In this document: piece by piece, positions 1 to 8,709 of the stretch
How positions within the stretch are numbered: position 1 is the stretch's first letter
How the letters are laid out: each line of letters opens with the position of its first letter
Source of the DNA: Mycobacterium sp. DL592
Lineage (GTDB): Bacteria > Actinomycetota > Actinomycetes > Mycobacteriales > Mycobacteriaceae
Assembly (NCBI RefSeq): GCF_011694515.1
Contig: NZ_CP050192.1
Coordinates: forward strand, 5,036,840-5,100,839
Length of the DNA: 64,000 bases
Reading direction: 5' to 3'
Translations under genes and position numbers: made by a program
Notes under the pieces: generated by a model
Told to the model about the DNA's origin: nothing
The model's database searches: none
What the model saw: the letters and a program-made list of their open reading frames with translations, nothing else

Positions 1-718
1 CCGGCATGAACTTCGAGTAGTAGGTCTCACCGGAGTGGTAGCACACCGTGATGCCCGAATCGTTGGCCAGCTGCCAGAATTCGTCGAACAGCGGGTCGCC
101 GGGCGGTCGCATCCCAACCTCGGTGGTGATCGGTCCGGGGATCATCACGATGAAGCGGGCGTCGCGTTCCAAAGCCCATTCCAGCTCGCGAACCGCGTTG
201 TCGGGCCTGCACATCGTGATGTAGGGGGCGGTGAAGATGCGCTCCTGATAGGCGAATCCCCAGTCGTCGTCGAGCCAGCGGTTGAATGCCTTGAAGGTGG
301 CGACCGTGGCATCCAGGTCCGGCAGCAGCGCCTGTTCCATCCCGACGCCGAGAGTGGGCAGCATGATGCAGCCCTGCATACCCTGGGCGTCCATCGCCGC
401 CAGGCGGGCATCCCGGTCGCGGTACTCCGCCCGGATCGGCTCCAGCTCGCCGAACAGCGAATTCAGGTCTGACCCATGCGGATTGCGGCCCCGGAAGTAT
501 TCGTCGAGCGCTCCGGGTTTGCCGACCGGGTCGAACGTCGGGTTCGGGATGAACCGGTTGACCCGGCCCCCGACCAGGAGCCGCTGCCTGCCGTCCAGCT
601 GCGCCCACTGGATGGCCCGCTTGGCGAACTTCGGCTCGATGTAGCGGGTGAACGCGTCCTCGGCCTCGTAATAGTGGTTGTCACAGTCGAAGAAGGTGAA
701 GTCGAGCTGAGTCGTCAT
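1..718 (-). CDS. Amidohydrolase-fold (amidohydrolase 2 family) protein, 3' end outside window
   Basis: The start is the ATG at 718-716, preceded by an AAAGGAA ribosome site. About 239 codons are visible and the C-terminus lies beyond base 1. The protein opens MTTQLDFTFFDCDNHYYEAE and continues with LAAMDAQGMQGCIMLPTLGV and ITVCYHSGETYY, the pattern of the TIM-barrel amidohydrolase-2 (ACMSD-like) family common in actinobacterial degradation clusters. The usual N-terminal D-x-H-x-H metal motif is reduced to DCDNHY. It is the last visible gene of a leftward unit with a fused FadE and a second amidohydrolase-like protein. Family call is firm; substrate is unknown. Confidence 0.75.
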   Translation of the reverse strand, partial: MTTQLDFTFFDCDNHYYEAEDAFTRYIEPKFAKRAIQWAQLDGRQRLLVGGRVNRFIPNPTFDPVGKPGALDEYFRGRNPHGSDLNSLFGELEPIRAEYRDRDARLAAMDAQGMQGCIMLPTLGVGMEQALLPDLDATVATFKAFNRWLDDDWGFAYQERIFTAPYITMCRPDNAVRELEWALERDARFIVMIPGPITTEVGMRPPGDPLFDEFWQLANDSGITVCYHSGETYYSKFMP

Positions 719-743
719 CGCTGGGATTCCTTTCTCTGACGGT

Positions 744-2969
744 CTATTTCCGGGGGAGCCCGAGAATCATCGAGGCGATGATCGTCAGCTGGATCTCCGG
801 GGTGCCGCCGCCGATCAACTCCGAGGGCATGTCGAAGTACGGCTCCACCACCGGCGGATCGGACTTCTCGAGCATCGCCAGCCGCCCGGTCAGGCCGAGG
901 GTGGCCGTGGCGGCCCGGCGCAGCAGCAGCACCATCGCATACTTCGCGATGCTCGACGCCGGCCCGGCATTCTGGCCCTCGACCAGGCGCAGCGTCTCGC
1001 GCAGCACCATCGCCTTGATCGCGGTGGTGTGCGCCTCGATCTGGCCGAGTGCCCGCACCGTGGCGTCGTGGTCGGCTCCGGCGGTGGCTGCCATGTGCCG
1101 CAGTGCTGCCGAGCGGTCGATGTTGACGTAGTTGCCGATCGCCGTGCGCTCGACTGCCACCGTCGACATCGCCAGATCCCAGCCCTCACCCGGTTCCCCG
1201 ACCAGCATGTCGTCGGGAACGAACACATCGGTGAAGAAGCACTCGTTGAAGTCCGCGTGCCCGCTGGACTGCTTGATCGGCGAGATCACCAGTCCCGGTG
1301 CGGACATGTCGATAAGGAAGTAGCTGATGCCCTGGTGCTTGGGGGCATCCGGGTCGGTGCGCGCCAGCATCGCGCCGTACTGGGCGACGTGCGCTGACGA
1401 GGTCCAGATCTTGTGCCCGTTGATCACCCAGCCGCCGTCGACCTTCTGGGCGCGGGTGCTCAGCGAGGCGAGGTCGGAACCGGCGCCCGGCTCGCTGAAC
1501 AGCTGGCACCAGCGCTGCGTGCCGCGCAGCATCGGCCAGGCGAACCGCTCCCGCTGTGCCTCGGTGCCCCGGTCGAGGATGGTGGGCAGGATCCACTCGG
1601 CGATGTTCAGCGACGGGCGGGTCACCTCAGGCCGTTTGTCGAACTCTTCGGTGATGATGACCTGCTGCACCGGAGAGGCCGCCAGGCCCCACGGCGGGGG
1701 CAGGTGCGGAGCCACCAGGCCGGCTTGGGCCAGCATGTCTCGCTGCGAGCCGAAGGCCAGCCCCGGCGCGCGGCGATCGTCGGTCGGTGTCTCGTTGTGC
1801 AGCGCGGCCGCCTGGTCGATGACCGCGGCGATACGGGCCCTGAAGTCCGACTCCACGTCGCCGAGATGGATTGCGGTGGAGCGCTTCACCGTTCGGGCGA
1901 GCTCGCCGGCGTCACGTTCCCACTGCGTCGCGGGCCCCAGCGAGGCCGCCAGGGTCACGGCCCGTCGCCAGTACAGGTGAACGTCGTGTTCCCAGGTGTA
2001 TCCGATCGCCCCGAACATCAACAGCGCGTCCAGGGTGAGATCGGGACCGGTGGCCACCGTCATGACCGCGGCCGACGCCGCGGCCAGCCGGTGCTGCTCG
2101 AGGGACTCGTCGACGGCGCGCACGGCATCCCAGGCTGCGGCCGAGGCCATTTCGGAGTTCACCAGCAGAACTGCGGCCTTGTGCTGCAACGCCTGGAAGG
2201 ATCCCACAGGTTTGCCGAACTGTTCGCGGGTGCGGATGAAGTCGACGGCCATCTCGACGCTGCGGCGTACCGTGCCGGCCGCCGCGCTGGCGGCCAGAGC
2301 CACCACGACGCAACGCGCCCGGTCGGTCGGAATCTGCGACAGCACCGCGGCATTGGTGACCCGATGGTCGGCCAGATGCAGTACGCCGACATCGGTGGTC
2401 ATGTCGGTACCGTGTTGCTGTTCGACGCTGAGCCCGATACCGGGCGCGCCCGCGTCCAGGACGAACCACAGGTCGGCGCCCTCGCCGGCGTGCGCGGCGA
2501 CCAGAATTCGTTGTGCCGCACAGATTCCCAGCGTGGATCCGGTGGAGCCGTTGAGCCGCCAGCTGTCGCCGTCGCGCACGGCGTGCACCGACGAGTGCTC
2601 GGGCAGGATGACGGTGGCGGTCGCCCCGGCAGCTAGCTCGGTCAGCAGGGGAGCGGCCGCGGGCCCGGCCAGTGTCGCGACCGCACTGGCGGTGGCGGTG
2701 CTCAGCAGCGGTCCCGGCAGCAGGGCTGCCGCGGCAGCCTCGATGACGCACGCCATGTCGGCCAGCGTCCCGCCCTGGCCGCCGGTGTCCTCGGGCAGGT
2801 GCACGGCATGGAATCCGTGGGCGGTGAACTCCTCCCACCACGGCGGCAGCTCGCCGGCCGCGAGGGAATCGAATGCCGCGCGGGTCTTGTCGACGGGCGC
2901 GTGCCGGGCGGCGAACTGGGTGACTGCGTCGGCCAGCTGTTCCTGTTCGGTGGTGATTGCCAGGGCCAT
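744..2969 (-). CDS. Fused double-domain acyl-CoA dehydrogenase (FadE type, 741 aa)
   Basis: The ATG at 2969 gives MALAITTEQEQLADAVTQFA, six bases after the stop of the upstream amidohydrolase-like gene. An open frame continues upstream but is not needed. Residues 1 to about 350 form one acyl-CoA dehydrogenase domain (FIRTREQFGKPVGSFQ, GYTWEHDVHLYWRR). Residues about 370-741 form a second (LFSEPGAGSDLASLSTRAQ, GHKIWTSSAH, SELIGGGTPEIQ). Such roughly 730-residue fusions mimic one half of an alpha2-beta2 dehydrogenase and oxidise acyl-CoA esters with FAD. The C-terminal motif reads IGGGTPEIQ where many family members carry a catalytic Glu (EGT), so the base must lie elsewhere or be absent. It probably oxidises a CoA ester made by the neighbouring cluster; substrate not predictable. 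Confidence 0.88.
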   Translation of the reverse strand: MALAITTEQEQLADAVTQFAARHAPVDKTRAAFDSLAAGELPPWWEEFTAHGFHAVHLPEDTGGQGGTLADMACVIEAAAAALLPGPLLSTATASAVATLAGPAAAPLLTELAAGATATVILPEHSSVHAVRDGDSWRLNGSTGSTLGICAAQRILVAAHAGEGADLWFVLDAGAPGIGLSVEQQHGTDMTTDVGVLHLADHRVTNAAVLSQIPTDRARCVVVALAASAAAGTVRRSVEMAVDFIRTREQFGKPVGSFQALQHKAAVLLVNSEMASAAAWDAVRAVDESLEQHRLAAASAAVMTVATGPDLTLDALLMFGAIGYTWEHDVHLYWRRAVTLAASLGPATQWERDAGELARTVKRSTAIHLGDVESDFRARIAAVIDQAAALHNETPTDDRRAPGLAFGSQRDMLAQAGLVAPHLPPPWGLAASPVQQVIITEEFDKRPEVTRPSLNIAEWILPTILDRGTEAQRERFAWPMLRGTQRWCQLFSEPGAGSDLASLSTRAQKVDGGWVINGHKIWTSSAHVAQYGAMLARTDPDAPKHQGISYFLIDMSAPGLVISPIKQSSGHADFNECFFTDVFVPDDMLVGEPGEGWDLAMSTVAVERTAIGNYVNIDRSAALRHMAATAGADHDATVRALGQIEAHTTAIKAMVLRETLRLVEGQNAGPASSIAKYAMVLLLRRAATATLGLTGRLAMLEKSDPPVVEPYFDMPSELIGGGTPEIQLTIIASMILGLPRK

Positions 2970-2974
2970 TCGGG

Positions 2975-3841
2975 TCAGCTCTCCAAACCGAGGATGCGAG
3001 CTGCGTTGCCGTAGAGGAACTTCGGCCACACCTCGTCCTTGAACGGGACTCCTGGCAGGTCCCGGAAAATCCGCTCCAGAGACAGGCCCATGGGGAAGTA
3101 CCCGGCGTAGAGGACTTTGTCGGCACCGCGGGAGTTGGCGTAGTCGATGATCGCCTTCGGGTAGTACTTCGGGGCGAACGCGGAGGTGGAGTAGTACAGG
3201 TTGGGCCACTTCAGCATCAGCTTGACCGCGAGGTCCTCCCATGGCTCGCAGCCGTGCCGGGTCACGAACACCAGATCGGGGAAGTCGAACATCACGATGT
3301 CGATGCGCGAGACTTCCTGCGGTTTGAACGGGATCCGCGGGCCGGGCACTCCGGCGCACACGAAGATCGGGATGCCGAGCTCCACACAGGTGGCATAGAT
3401 CGGGTACATCTTCGGGTCGTCAATGGGCACCTGCGGGAAGGTGCCGGACGGGAACACCGACGTCGCCCGGATGCCGTACTGCTCGTACTCGCGCTTGATC
3501 GCGGCCACCGAGCCCATCACGTCGTTGGGATCCGAGACCGCACCGGAGGGCACGAACCGGTCGGGAAACAGTTTGAGCGCCTTGTCCGCGGATTCGTCGC
3601 TCACCCCGATGACGGCCTTCTCGATACCGAAGCGATCCATCTGCTGCAGCAACAGCGACACCGGGTCGTCGGTGGGCAGGTCCTTGGGCACGTCTTTGAA
3701 CATGTACTCGACCGGGAACTCGAAGTTCTCCTTGGACTCGCGGTCCTTGGTCTGCTTGCGGATGAAGTCGTACTGATCGAAGCCCTCGTGGGGGAATCCG
3801 ATCATCGTGTCGATTACCGGGAGACCGACAGGTCCGGCCAT
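2975..3841 (-). CDS. Amidohydrolase-fold protein lacking the usual metal-ligand motifs (288 aa)
   Basis: The ATG at 3841 (MAGPVGLPVIDTMIGFPHEG) is preferred over an upstream in-frame GTG/ATG because a GGAG sits just upstream. The protein has the length and C-terminal layout of the amidohydrolase-2 TIM-barrel family (RHGCEPWEDLAVKLM, ADKVLYAGYFPMG, FLYGNAARILGL). The first metal motif D-x-H-x-H appears as DTMIGFP, and the usual S/T-D-Y-P near the C-terminus appears as AGYFP, so classical metal ligands are missing. It heads a leftward unit with the fused FadE and another amidohydrolase-like gene, and diverges from the TetR gene. It may be a decarboxylase or hydratase-like relative, or non-catalytic. 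Confidence 0.72.
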   Translation of the reverse strand: MAGPVGLPVIDTMIGFPHEGFDQYDFIRKQTKDRESKENFEFPVEYMFKDVPKDLPTDDPVSLLLQQMDRFGIEKAVIGVSDESADKALKLFPDRFVPSGAVSDPNDVMGSVAAIKREYEQYGIRATSVFPSGTFPQVPIDDPKMYPIYATCVELGIPIFVCAGVPGPRIPFKPQEVSRIDIVMFDFPDLVFVTRHGCEPWEDLAVKLMLKWPNLYYSTSAFAPKYYPKAIIDYANSRGADKVLYAGYFPMGLSLERIFRDLPGVPFKDEVWPKFLYGNAARILGLES

Positions 3842-3867
3842 GCGCGCTCCGATCAGGGGTGGTCTAC

Positions 3868-3882
3868 TGAAACATCGTTCTA
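3868..3882. promoter_or_regulatory. Candidate TetR-family operator (TnnAAC-N3-GTTnnA)
   Basis: Read on the minus strand the site is TAGAACGATGTTTCA, an imperfect palindrome of the form TnnAAC-N3-GTTnnA. It resembles mycobacterial TetR (KstR-like) sites but has a three-base rather than two-base centre. It lies 27 bases upstream of the leftward amidohydrolase start and shares TCGTTCT with the inverted repeat at 3963-3979. Binding is inferred, not shown. Confidence 0.35.
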
Positions 3883-3944
3883 CCACAGGCGCCGGATTGC
3901 AAGACTCTCAGCTGGGACAACTCCGCCACGGCGACGGATTGTCG

Positions 3945-3979
3945 TAAGCTTGCCTGCACCAGCAAGAAGGTCGTTCTTG
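3945..3979 (+). promoter_or_regulatory. Probable tetR promoter -10 and downstream inverted-repeat operator
   Basis: A TAAGCT -10 element lies at 3945-3950. A perfect inverted repeat CAAGAA-GGTCG-TTCTTG lies at 3963-3979, just past the predicted transcription start and ahead of the GAGGAGGT ribosome site. This is the classic position for an autoregulatory TetR operator. Confidence 0.45.
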
Positions 3980-4004
3980 AGGAGGTGGCACCGTCAACAC
4001 GCCC

Positions 4005-4667
4005 GTGCCCGCTGTCACGCCCGCCGGGGAAGCACCCCGCGGACGCCCCCGCGTGAGCCGGCCCCACACCGACGTCGTCGCGCCGACGGACATGACCAGC
4101 GACCAGTTGGTGCGCCGGGCCAGGGTCATCGAAGAGGTGATCGGGCTCATCGGCGAGGTCGGCGCGGACGCGGTTCAGATGCGTGACGTCGCCCAGCGCT
4201 CCGGGGTGGCACTGGCGACGGTCTACCGGTACTTCAGCTCCAAAGAGAACCTGCTGGCCGCTGCGCTCGAGGACTGGCAGAAGCGGTTGACCCGCCGCGT
4301 CCTCTCCGGCGGATCGGCGGGCAAGGACCCGCTGCCCGGGGTGCTGGACTACCTGCGCCGCGCCCAGCGGGCGTTCGCCCGCAGCCCGCAGATGACGGCG
4401 TTGATGCTGCAGATGGTGACCTCCACCGACCCGGAGGTGAAGCCGATCATCGACCAGATCGAACGCAACAACGTTGAACTGTTCAACAGGTTGTTGGAAG
4501 GGCTTGCCCCGGAAGCGATTTCGAATGTCAGCTTCGGGCTGAACACCGCGCTCAGCGGTGCGCTGGGCGGGTTGCTCGCCGGCCGGCTGACGTTGGAGGA
4601 CTCACTGGCTCACGTCGAGTGGGTGGCGCGGACGCTGCTCGACGAGGCACACGCGCCGCGCAGGTGA
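4005..4667 (+). CDS. TetR/AcrR-family transcriptional regulator (KstR-like HTH)
   Basis: The protein is 220 residues from the GTG at 4005; an ATG 29 codons later (MTSDQLVRRARV) is an alternative. The N-terminal helix-turn-helix is clear at residues about 35-85 (DVAQRSGVALATVYRYFSSK), close in style to KstR/KstR2 regulators of sterol and lipid catabolism. The C-terminal ligand domain is helical. It sits between two divergent catabolic arms and is followed by the aldehyde dehydrogenase, so it probably represses both until a substrate or CoA thioester binds. The GAGGAGGT is about 18 bases before the GTG, which is long, so the exact start is uncertain. Confidence 0.88.
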   Translation: MPAVTPAGEAPRGRPRVSRPHTDVVAPTDMTSDQLVRRARVIEEVIGLIGEVGADAVQMRDVAQRSGVALATVYRYFSSKENLLAAALEDWQKRLTRRVLSGGSAGKDPLPGVLDYLRRAQRAFARSPQMTALMLQMVTSTDPEVKPIIDQIERNNVELFNRLLEGLAPEAISNVSFGLNTALSGALGGLLAGRLTLEDSLAHVEWVARTLLDEAHAPRR

Positions 4668-4784
4668 CACAAGCCCTGCCACCTGGTGCGGGACCCAACA
4701 GGACTACGCGAAACCTCCGATCGAGTGATGGTGCTGGGCGCAGCGGGCACGGTTGACTTCTCGGCGAAGGCCGAAGGAGTCGAG

Positions 4785-6302
4785 ATGGCAGCAGACATCA
4801 CCCATTACCGGATGTTCATCAACGGAGCGCACGTCGATTCCGCCGACGTCGACGAGATCTGCGATCCGGCGACCGGGGACGTGGTGGCCACGGTGGCGCG
4901 CGGCGGCGCCGAGCACACCGATGCGGCCGTCGCAGCAGCCAAAACCGCCTTCGAATCCGGTGTCTGGTCGCGGATGGAACCCGCCGAGCGTTCGGCCGTC
5001 ATGACCAGGATCGCCGACCGGCTCGGGCAGGAACTCGACGAGCTCGTCGACCTCGAGATCCAGGCCAACGGTGCCACCGTGCGGCAGGCGACCGGATTCC
5101 ACATCGGCTACGCATCGGCGCACTTCCTGCACTTCGCCGAACTGGCCGCCACCTACCAGTGGACACGGCAGGTGCCCACCCAGGCGTACCCGACGATGTC
5201 GACCAACGTGATACACCGCGAGCCGCTGGGGGTGTGCGCCGCGATCGTGCCGTGGAATTTCCCTCTGCTGCTGGGCATCTGGAAGATCGGCCCCGCCCTG
5301 GCGGCCGGCAACTCGGTGGTCGTCAAACCCGACGAGAAGACACCGCTGACCCTGCTGCGGCTCTGCGAGATCGCCCAGGAATGCGGCGTGCCGGATGGCG
5401 TCCTCAACCTCGTCACCGGTCCCGGCCCCACCGTCGGCGCCCGGCTGGCCGAACACCCCGACGTCGACAAGGTGGCCTTCACCGGTTCCACCGCGGTCGG
5501 CCGCGAGATCATGCGGCTGGCGGCAACAACGGTGAAGCAGGTGTCCCTGGAACTCGGCGGCAAGGGCGCCCAGATCCTGCTCGACGACGCCGACCTCGAC
5601 GTGGCGATCGACGGGGCGCTGTTCGGCTGCATGCTGTACTCCGGGCAGATCTGTGAGTCCGGCACGCGACTGCTGGTGCCCGCCGAGATGTACGACCTGG
5701 TTGTCGACCGACTCGTCGACCGCGCATCCGCGCTGAAACTGGGCGATACCAACGACTTCGACACCGATGTGGGCCCGGTGATCTCGGTCCGCCAACGCGA
5801 CCGGGTGCTGAGCTTCCTCGAGGGCGCCCGGCGAGACGGTGCCAAGATCGTGCTCGGTGGTGGCGTCCCGCCCGGGGATCGCTTCACCAAGGGGTACTGG
5901 ATCGAGCCGACGATCGTCACCGAGGTCACCAATGACATGGAGATCGCCCGCGAGGAGATCTTCGGACCGGTGCTGTGCGTCCTGCGCTACACCGACGAGT
6001 GCGACGCCGTACGCCAGGCCAACGACTCCCAGTACGGGCTGAGCGCCGGGGTGTGGAGCATGGACTACGAACGCGCCGCCGATGTCGCTGCCCGGCTGCG
6101 GGCGGGCACCGTGTGGATCAACAACTGGCATCAGATCGATCCCGCGCTGCCGTTCGGCGGCTACAAGCAAAGCGGTCTGGGCCGCGAGCTCGGCGAGCAC
6201 GCCCTCGACGAGTACACCGAGACCAAGCATGTGCATATCGATCTGACGCAGAAGGTCGACCGGCACATCTTCGATGCCCTGTTGTCCGAGCCGAGGCGTT
6301 AG
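4785..6302 (+). CDS. NAD(P)-dependent aldehyde dehydrogenase
   Basis: The ATG at 4785 (MAADITHYRMFINGAHVDS) follows GAAGGAGTCGAG and replaces a longer open frame without support. The 505-residue length is normal for the ALDH superfamily. PWNFPLLLGIWKIGPALAAGN, GSTAVGREIMR and ELGGKGAQIL mark the NAD-binding and oxyanion regions, and YSGQICESGTRL carries the catalytic Cys. It would oxidise the aldehyde made by the zinc alcohol dehydrogenase encoded downstream. The stop overlaps the next gene's GTG by one base (TAGTG), so the two are translationally coupled. Confidence 0.93.
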   Translation: MAADITHYRMFINGAHVDSADVDEICDPATGDVVATVARGGAEHTDAAVAAAKTAFESGVWSRMEPAERSAVMTRIADRLGQELDELVDLEIQANGATVRQATGFHIGYASAHFLHFAELAATYQWTRQVPTQAYPTMSTNVIHREPLGVCAAIVPWNFPLLLGIWKIGPALAAGNSVVVKPDEKTPLTLLRLCEIAQECGVPDGVLNLVTGPGPTVGARLAEHPDVDKVAFTGSTAVGREIMRLAATTVKQVSLELGGKGAQILLDDADLDVAIDGALFGCMLYSGQICESGTRLLVPAEMYDLVVDRLVDRASALKLGDTNDFDTDVGPVISVRQRDRVLSFLEGARRDGAKIVLGGGVPPGDRFTKGYWIEPTIVTEVTNDMEIAREEIFGPVLCVLRYTDECDAVRQANDSQYGLSAGVWSMDYERAADVAARLRAGTVWINNWHQIDPALPFGGYKQSGLGRELGEHALDEYTETKHVHIDLTQKVDRHIFDALLSEPRR

Positions 6303-7267
6303 TGCGCCCGGACGCTGAGGAACAGCTCGAGCTGGTCGTCACCCGGCGCGAACAGATCGCCGACGATGTCGTCGGTCTCGTCCTGGAACATCCTGGTGGA
6401 CAGGAACTTCCGCAATGGTCGCCCGGAGCCCACATCGACCTTGTGCTGACCGAGTCGCTGGTCCGGCAGTACTCGCTGTGTTCGAGCCCGGCCGACCGGC
6501 ACCGGTGGCTGATCGGCGTGCTTCGAGAACCCGCCGGCCGCGGCGGGTCCGCCTACGTACATGAGGAACTGCGGGAGGGCACCAGGGTTACGGCCCGCGG
6601 CCCGCGTAATCACTTCGCGTTGGCGCCGGCGCAGCGCTACCAGTTCATCGCCGGCGGCATCGGCATCACCCCGATCATCGCGATGATCGAAGCGGCCGAG
6701 GCCGGTGGCGCAGACTGGCACCTGCTCTTCGGCGGTCGGCGGCGCTCGTCGATGGCGTTCGCCGAAGAGCTTGCGAAATATGCTGAGCGCGTGACGATCT
6801 GCCCTCAGGATGAGGACGGACTGCTCGATCTGGACGCTGTACTGCAGCCCGTGCGTGAGGACACCCTGGTGTACTGCTGCGGGCCGGAGGGCCTGCTGAC
6901 CGCGGTGGAACAGGCGTGTGCGCCCTGGCCCGCCGGCGCGCTGCGGGTGGAACGATTCGCCCCGAGCGCCGTGGATTCCGCGGCCTCACCCGATGCCCTC
7001 GAGCGCTTCGAGGTGGTGTGCCAGAGATCGAATCTGACGATCGACATCGGGCCGGGCGAATCGATTCTGGACGCACTGCGGGCCCACGGGGTCAACATGC
7101 TGTCGTCCTGCGGGGAGGGCATCTGCGGTACGTGTGAGACACCGGTACTCGAGGGTCGGCCCGACCACCGCGACTCGGTGCTCGCCGACGACGAGAAAGC
7201 CGCCAACGACGCCATGATGGTGTGCGTTTCGCGGTCGCTGTCAGCGCGGCTGGTCCTCGACGTATGA
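6302..7267 (+). CDS. PDR-type oxidoreductase: flavin/NAD(P)H reductase with C-terminal 2Fe-2S ferredoxin
   Basis: The GTG at 6302 overlaps the aldehyde dehydrogenase stop and gives 321 residues, standard for phthalate-dioxygenase-reductase-like proteins. The flavin-binding part has RQYSLCSSPADRHRW and the nicotinamide part has GGIGITPIIAMIEAA and YCCGPEGLL. The C-terminus is a plant-type 2Fe-2S domain with Cys ligands in SSCGEGICGTCETPV and a fourth Cys in MMVCVSRS. Its position directly before the P450 indicates that it passes NAD(P)H electrons to that P450 without a separate ferredoxin, as the fused reductase does in P450RhF. The partner is inferred from adjacency. Confidence 0.9.
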   Translation: MRPDAEEQLELVVTRREQIADDVVGLVLEHPGGQELPQWSPGAHIDLVLTESLVRQYSLCSSPADRHRWLIGVLREPAGRGGSAYVHEELREGTRVTARGPRNHFALAPAQRYQFIAGGIGITPIIAMIEAAEAGGADWHLLFGGRRRSSMAFAEELAKYAERVTICPQDEDGLLDLDAVLQPVREDTLVYCCGPEGLLTAVEQACAPWPAGALRVERFAPSAVDSAASPDALERFEVVCQRSNLTIDIGPGESILDALRAHGVNMLSSCGEGICGTCETPVLEGRPDHRDSVLADDEKAANDAMMVCVSRSLSARLVLDV

Positions 7268-7373
7268 GCGCTCGCACCGCTGCCCTGCCGCCGGCCCGCC
7301 ACCCCCAACGAGAGATGAGCATGCCTCATGTGCCGGATCGTCAGCGGCCTGACCCGATGGCAGCCTCGTTGTC

Positions 7374-8666
7374 ATGACCAGCATTGCCGATCACCGACCG
7401 ATGATCACCGATCCCGATCTGGACCTGTCGGCCAGATCATTCTGGGCTCAGGATTTCGAGACGCGGGAGAAGGCCTTCGCCCGGCTCCGCGACGAGCACC
7501 GCGTCTCCTATCACCGGCCCTACGAGTCGACGTTGCTTCCGCCGGAGGAGGACACTCCCGGGTTCTGGTCGGTGACCAAGCACCAGGACTGCCGGTTCGT
7601 CTCCCGCAACCCGAAGCTGTTCTGCTCGGGCAAGGGCGTCCTGATGGAGGACATGCCCGAGGTCGTCATCACCGCCACCGCCTCCTTCCTGGTGATGGAC
7701 GGCGAGCAGCACCGCAAGATGCGCGGCGTGATGGAGCAGGCCTTCTCGCCGCGCAACGTCCGCAAGATCTCCGAATGGGTTGCCCAGCATGCCCGTGACC
7801 GCCTCGACGAGATCATCGATCGCGGTGAGGGCGACTTCTCCGAGGACTACGCGAAATACGTGCCGGGCCGGATCTTCGCGCACTTCTTCGGTCTCGAACG
7901 CGACAGCGAAGAACAGCACATCGTCATGGAAGCCGCCGAGCGGATGCTCGCCTGGGACGACCCGCGCATGGCGTTGGGACGTGACGCGCTCACCACTCAC
8001 GCCGAGGAGGCCGAGCGCATCCAGGACATCGCCTTGATGATGGCCGAGCGCCGGCGTAAGGAGCCGAAGGACGACCTGATCACCTGGGTGATCAACGCCG
8101 AGTTCGAAGGCCAGAAGCTCGACGAGTGGGAAATCGGTTCGTTCTTCTCACTTTTGGGTTCGGCCGCCAACGACACCACCCGGCATTCCATCGCCCACGC
8201 CATCCGGTTGCTGTCCCAGAATCCTGACCAGAAGGCCCTGCTCCTCGAGGACCTCGAGGGCCGGGTCGGCTCCGCGGCCGAGGAAGTGATCCGATTCGCC
8301 AGCCCGGTCATGCATTTCCGCCGTACCGCCACCGAGGACGTGGTCATCGGCGACACCGAGATCAAGGCAGGCGAGCACGTCGTCATGTGGTACTGCTCGG
8401 CCAACCGCGATCCCGACGTGTTCGAGGATCCGGGCACGTTCAACATCCTTCGCAGCCCCAACGACCATGCCGGCTTCGGCGCAGGCGGTCCACACTTCTG
8501 CCTCGGCAGCGCGTTGGGCCGGCGGATGCTGCGATCGGCGATCACCGAAATCTACACGCGCATACCGGATATCACCCTGACCGGTGAACCCGACTTCCAG
8601 GTGAACAACTTCATCCACGGCGTGCACTCGCTGCCGGTGCGCTGGACACCACCCACCACACGCTGA
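7374..8666 (+). CDS. Cytochrome P450 monooxygenase (CYP, 430 aa)
   Basis: The start is the ATG at 7374. The heme-binding loop FGAGGPHFCLGSALGRR places the thiolate Cys near residue 376. The K-helix reads EEVIRF, and the I-helix oxygen-activation segment is LLGSAANDTTRHS, with AAND where many bacterial P450s have AG-D/E. Length and style resemble the mycobacterial CYP125/CYP142/CYP124 group that hydroxylates sterol side chains and branched lipids, but the subfamily cannot be set by eye. Lying between the PDR-type reductase and an SCP2 protein, it is the likely first hydroxylase of the pathway. Cytosolic; no membrane anchor seen. Confidence 0.92.
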   Translation: MTSIADHRPMITDPDLDLSARSFWAQDFETREKAFARLRDEHRVSYHRPYESTLLPPEEDTPGFWSVTKHQDCRFVSRNPKLFCSGKGVLMEDMPEVVITATASFLVMDGEQHRKMRGVMEQAFSPRNVRKISEWVAQHARDRLDEIIDRGEGDFSEDYAKYVPGRIFAHFFGLERDSEEQHIVMEAAERMLAWDDPRMALGRDALTTHAEEAERIQDIALMMAERRRKEPKDDLITWVINAEFEGQKLDEWEIGSFFSLLGSAANDTTRHSIAHAIRLLSQNPDQKALLLEDLEGRVGSAAEEVIRFASPVMHFRRTATEDVVIGDTEIKAGEHVVMWYCSANRDPDVFEDPGTFNILRSPNDHAGFGAGGPHFCLGSALGRRMLRSAITEIYTRIPDITLTGEPDFQVNNFIHGVHSLPVRWTPPTTR

Positions 8667-8709
8667 CCCGCCACACACTGACCTGCCACTTTTATAGGAG
8701 AGAGAGAAC

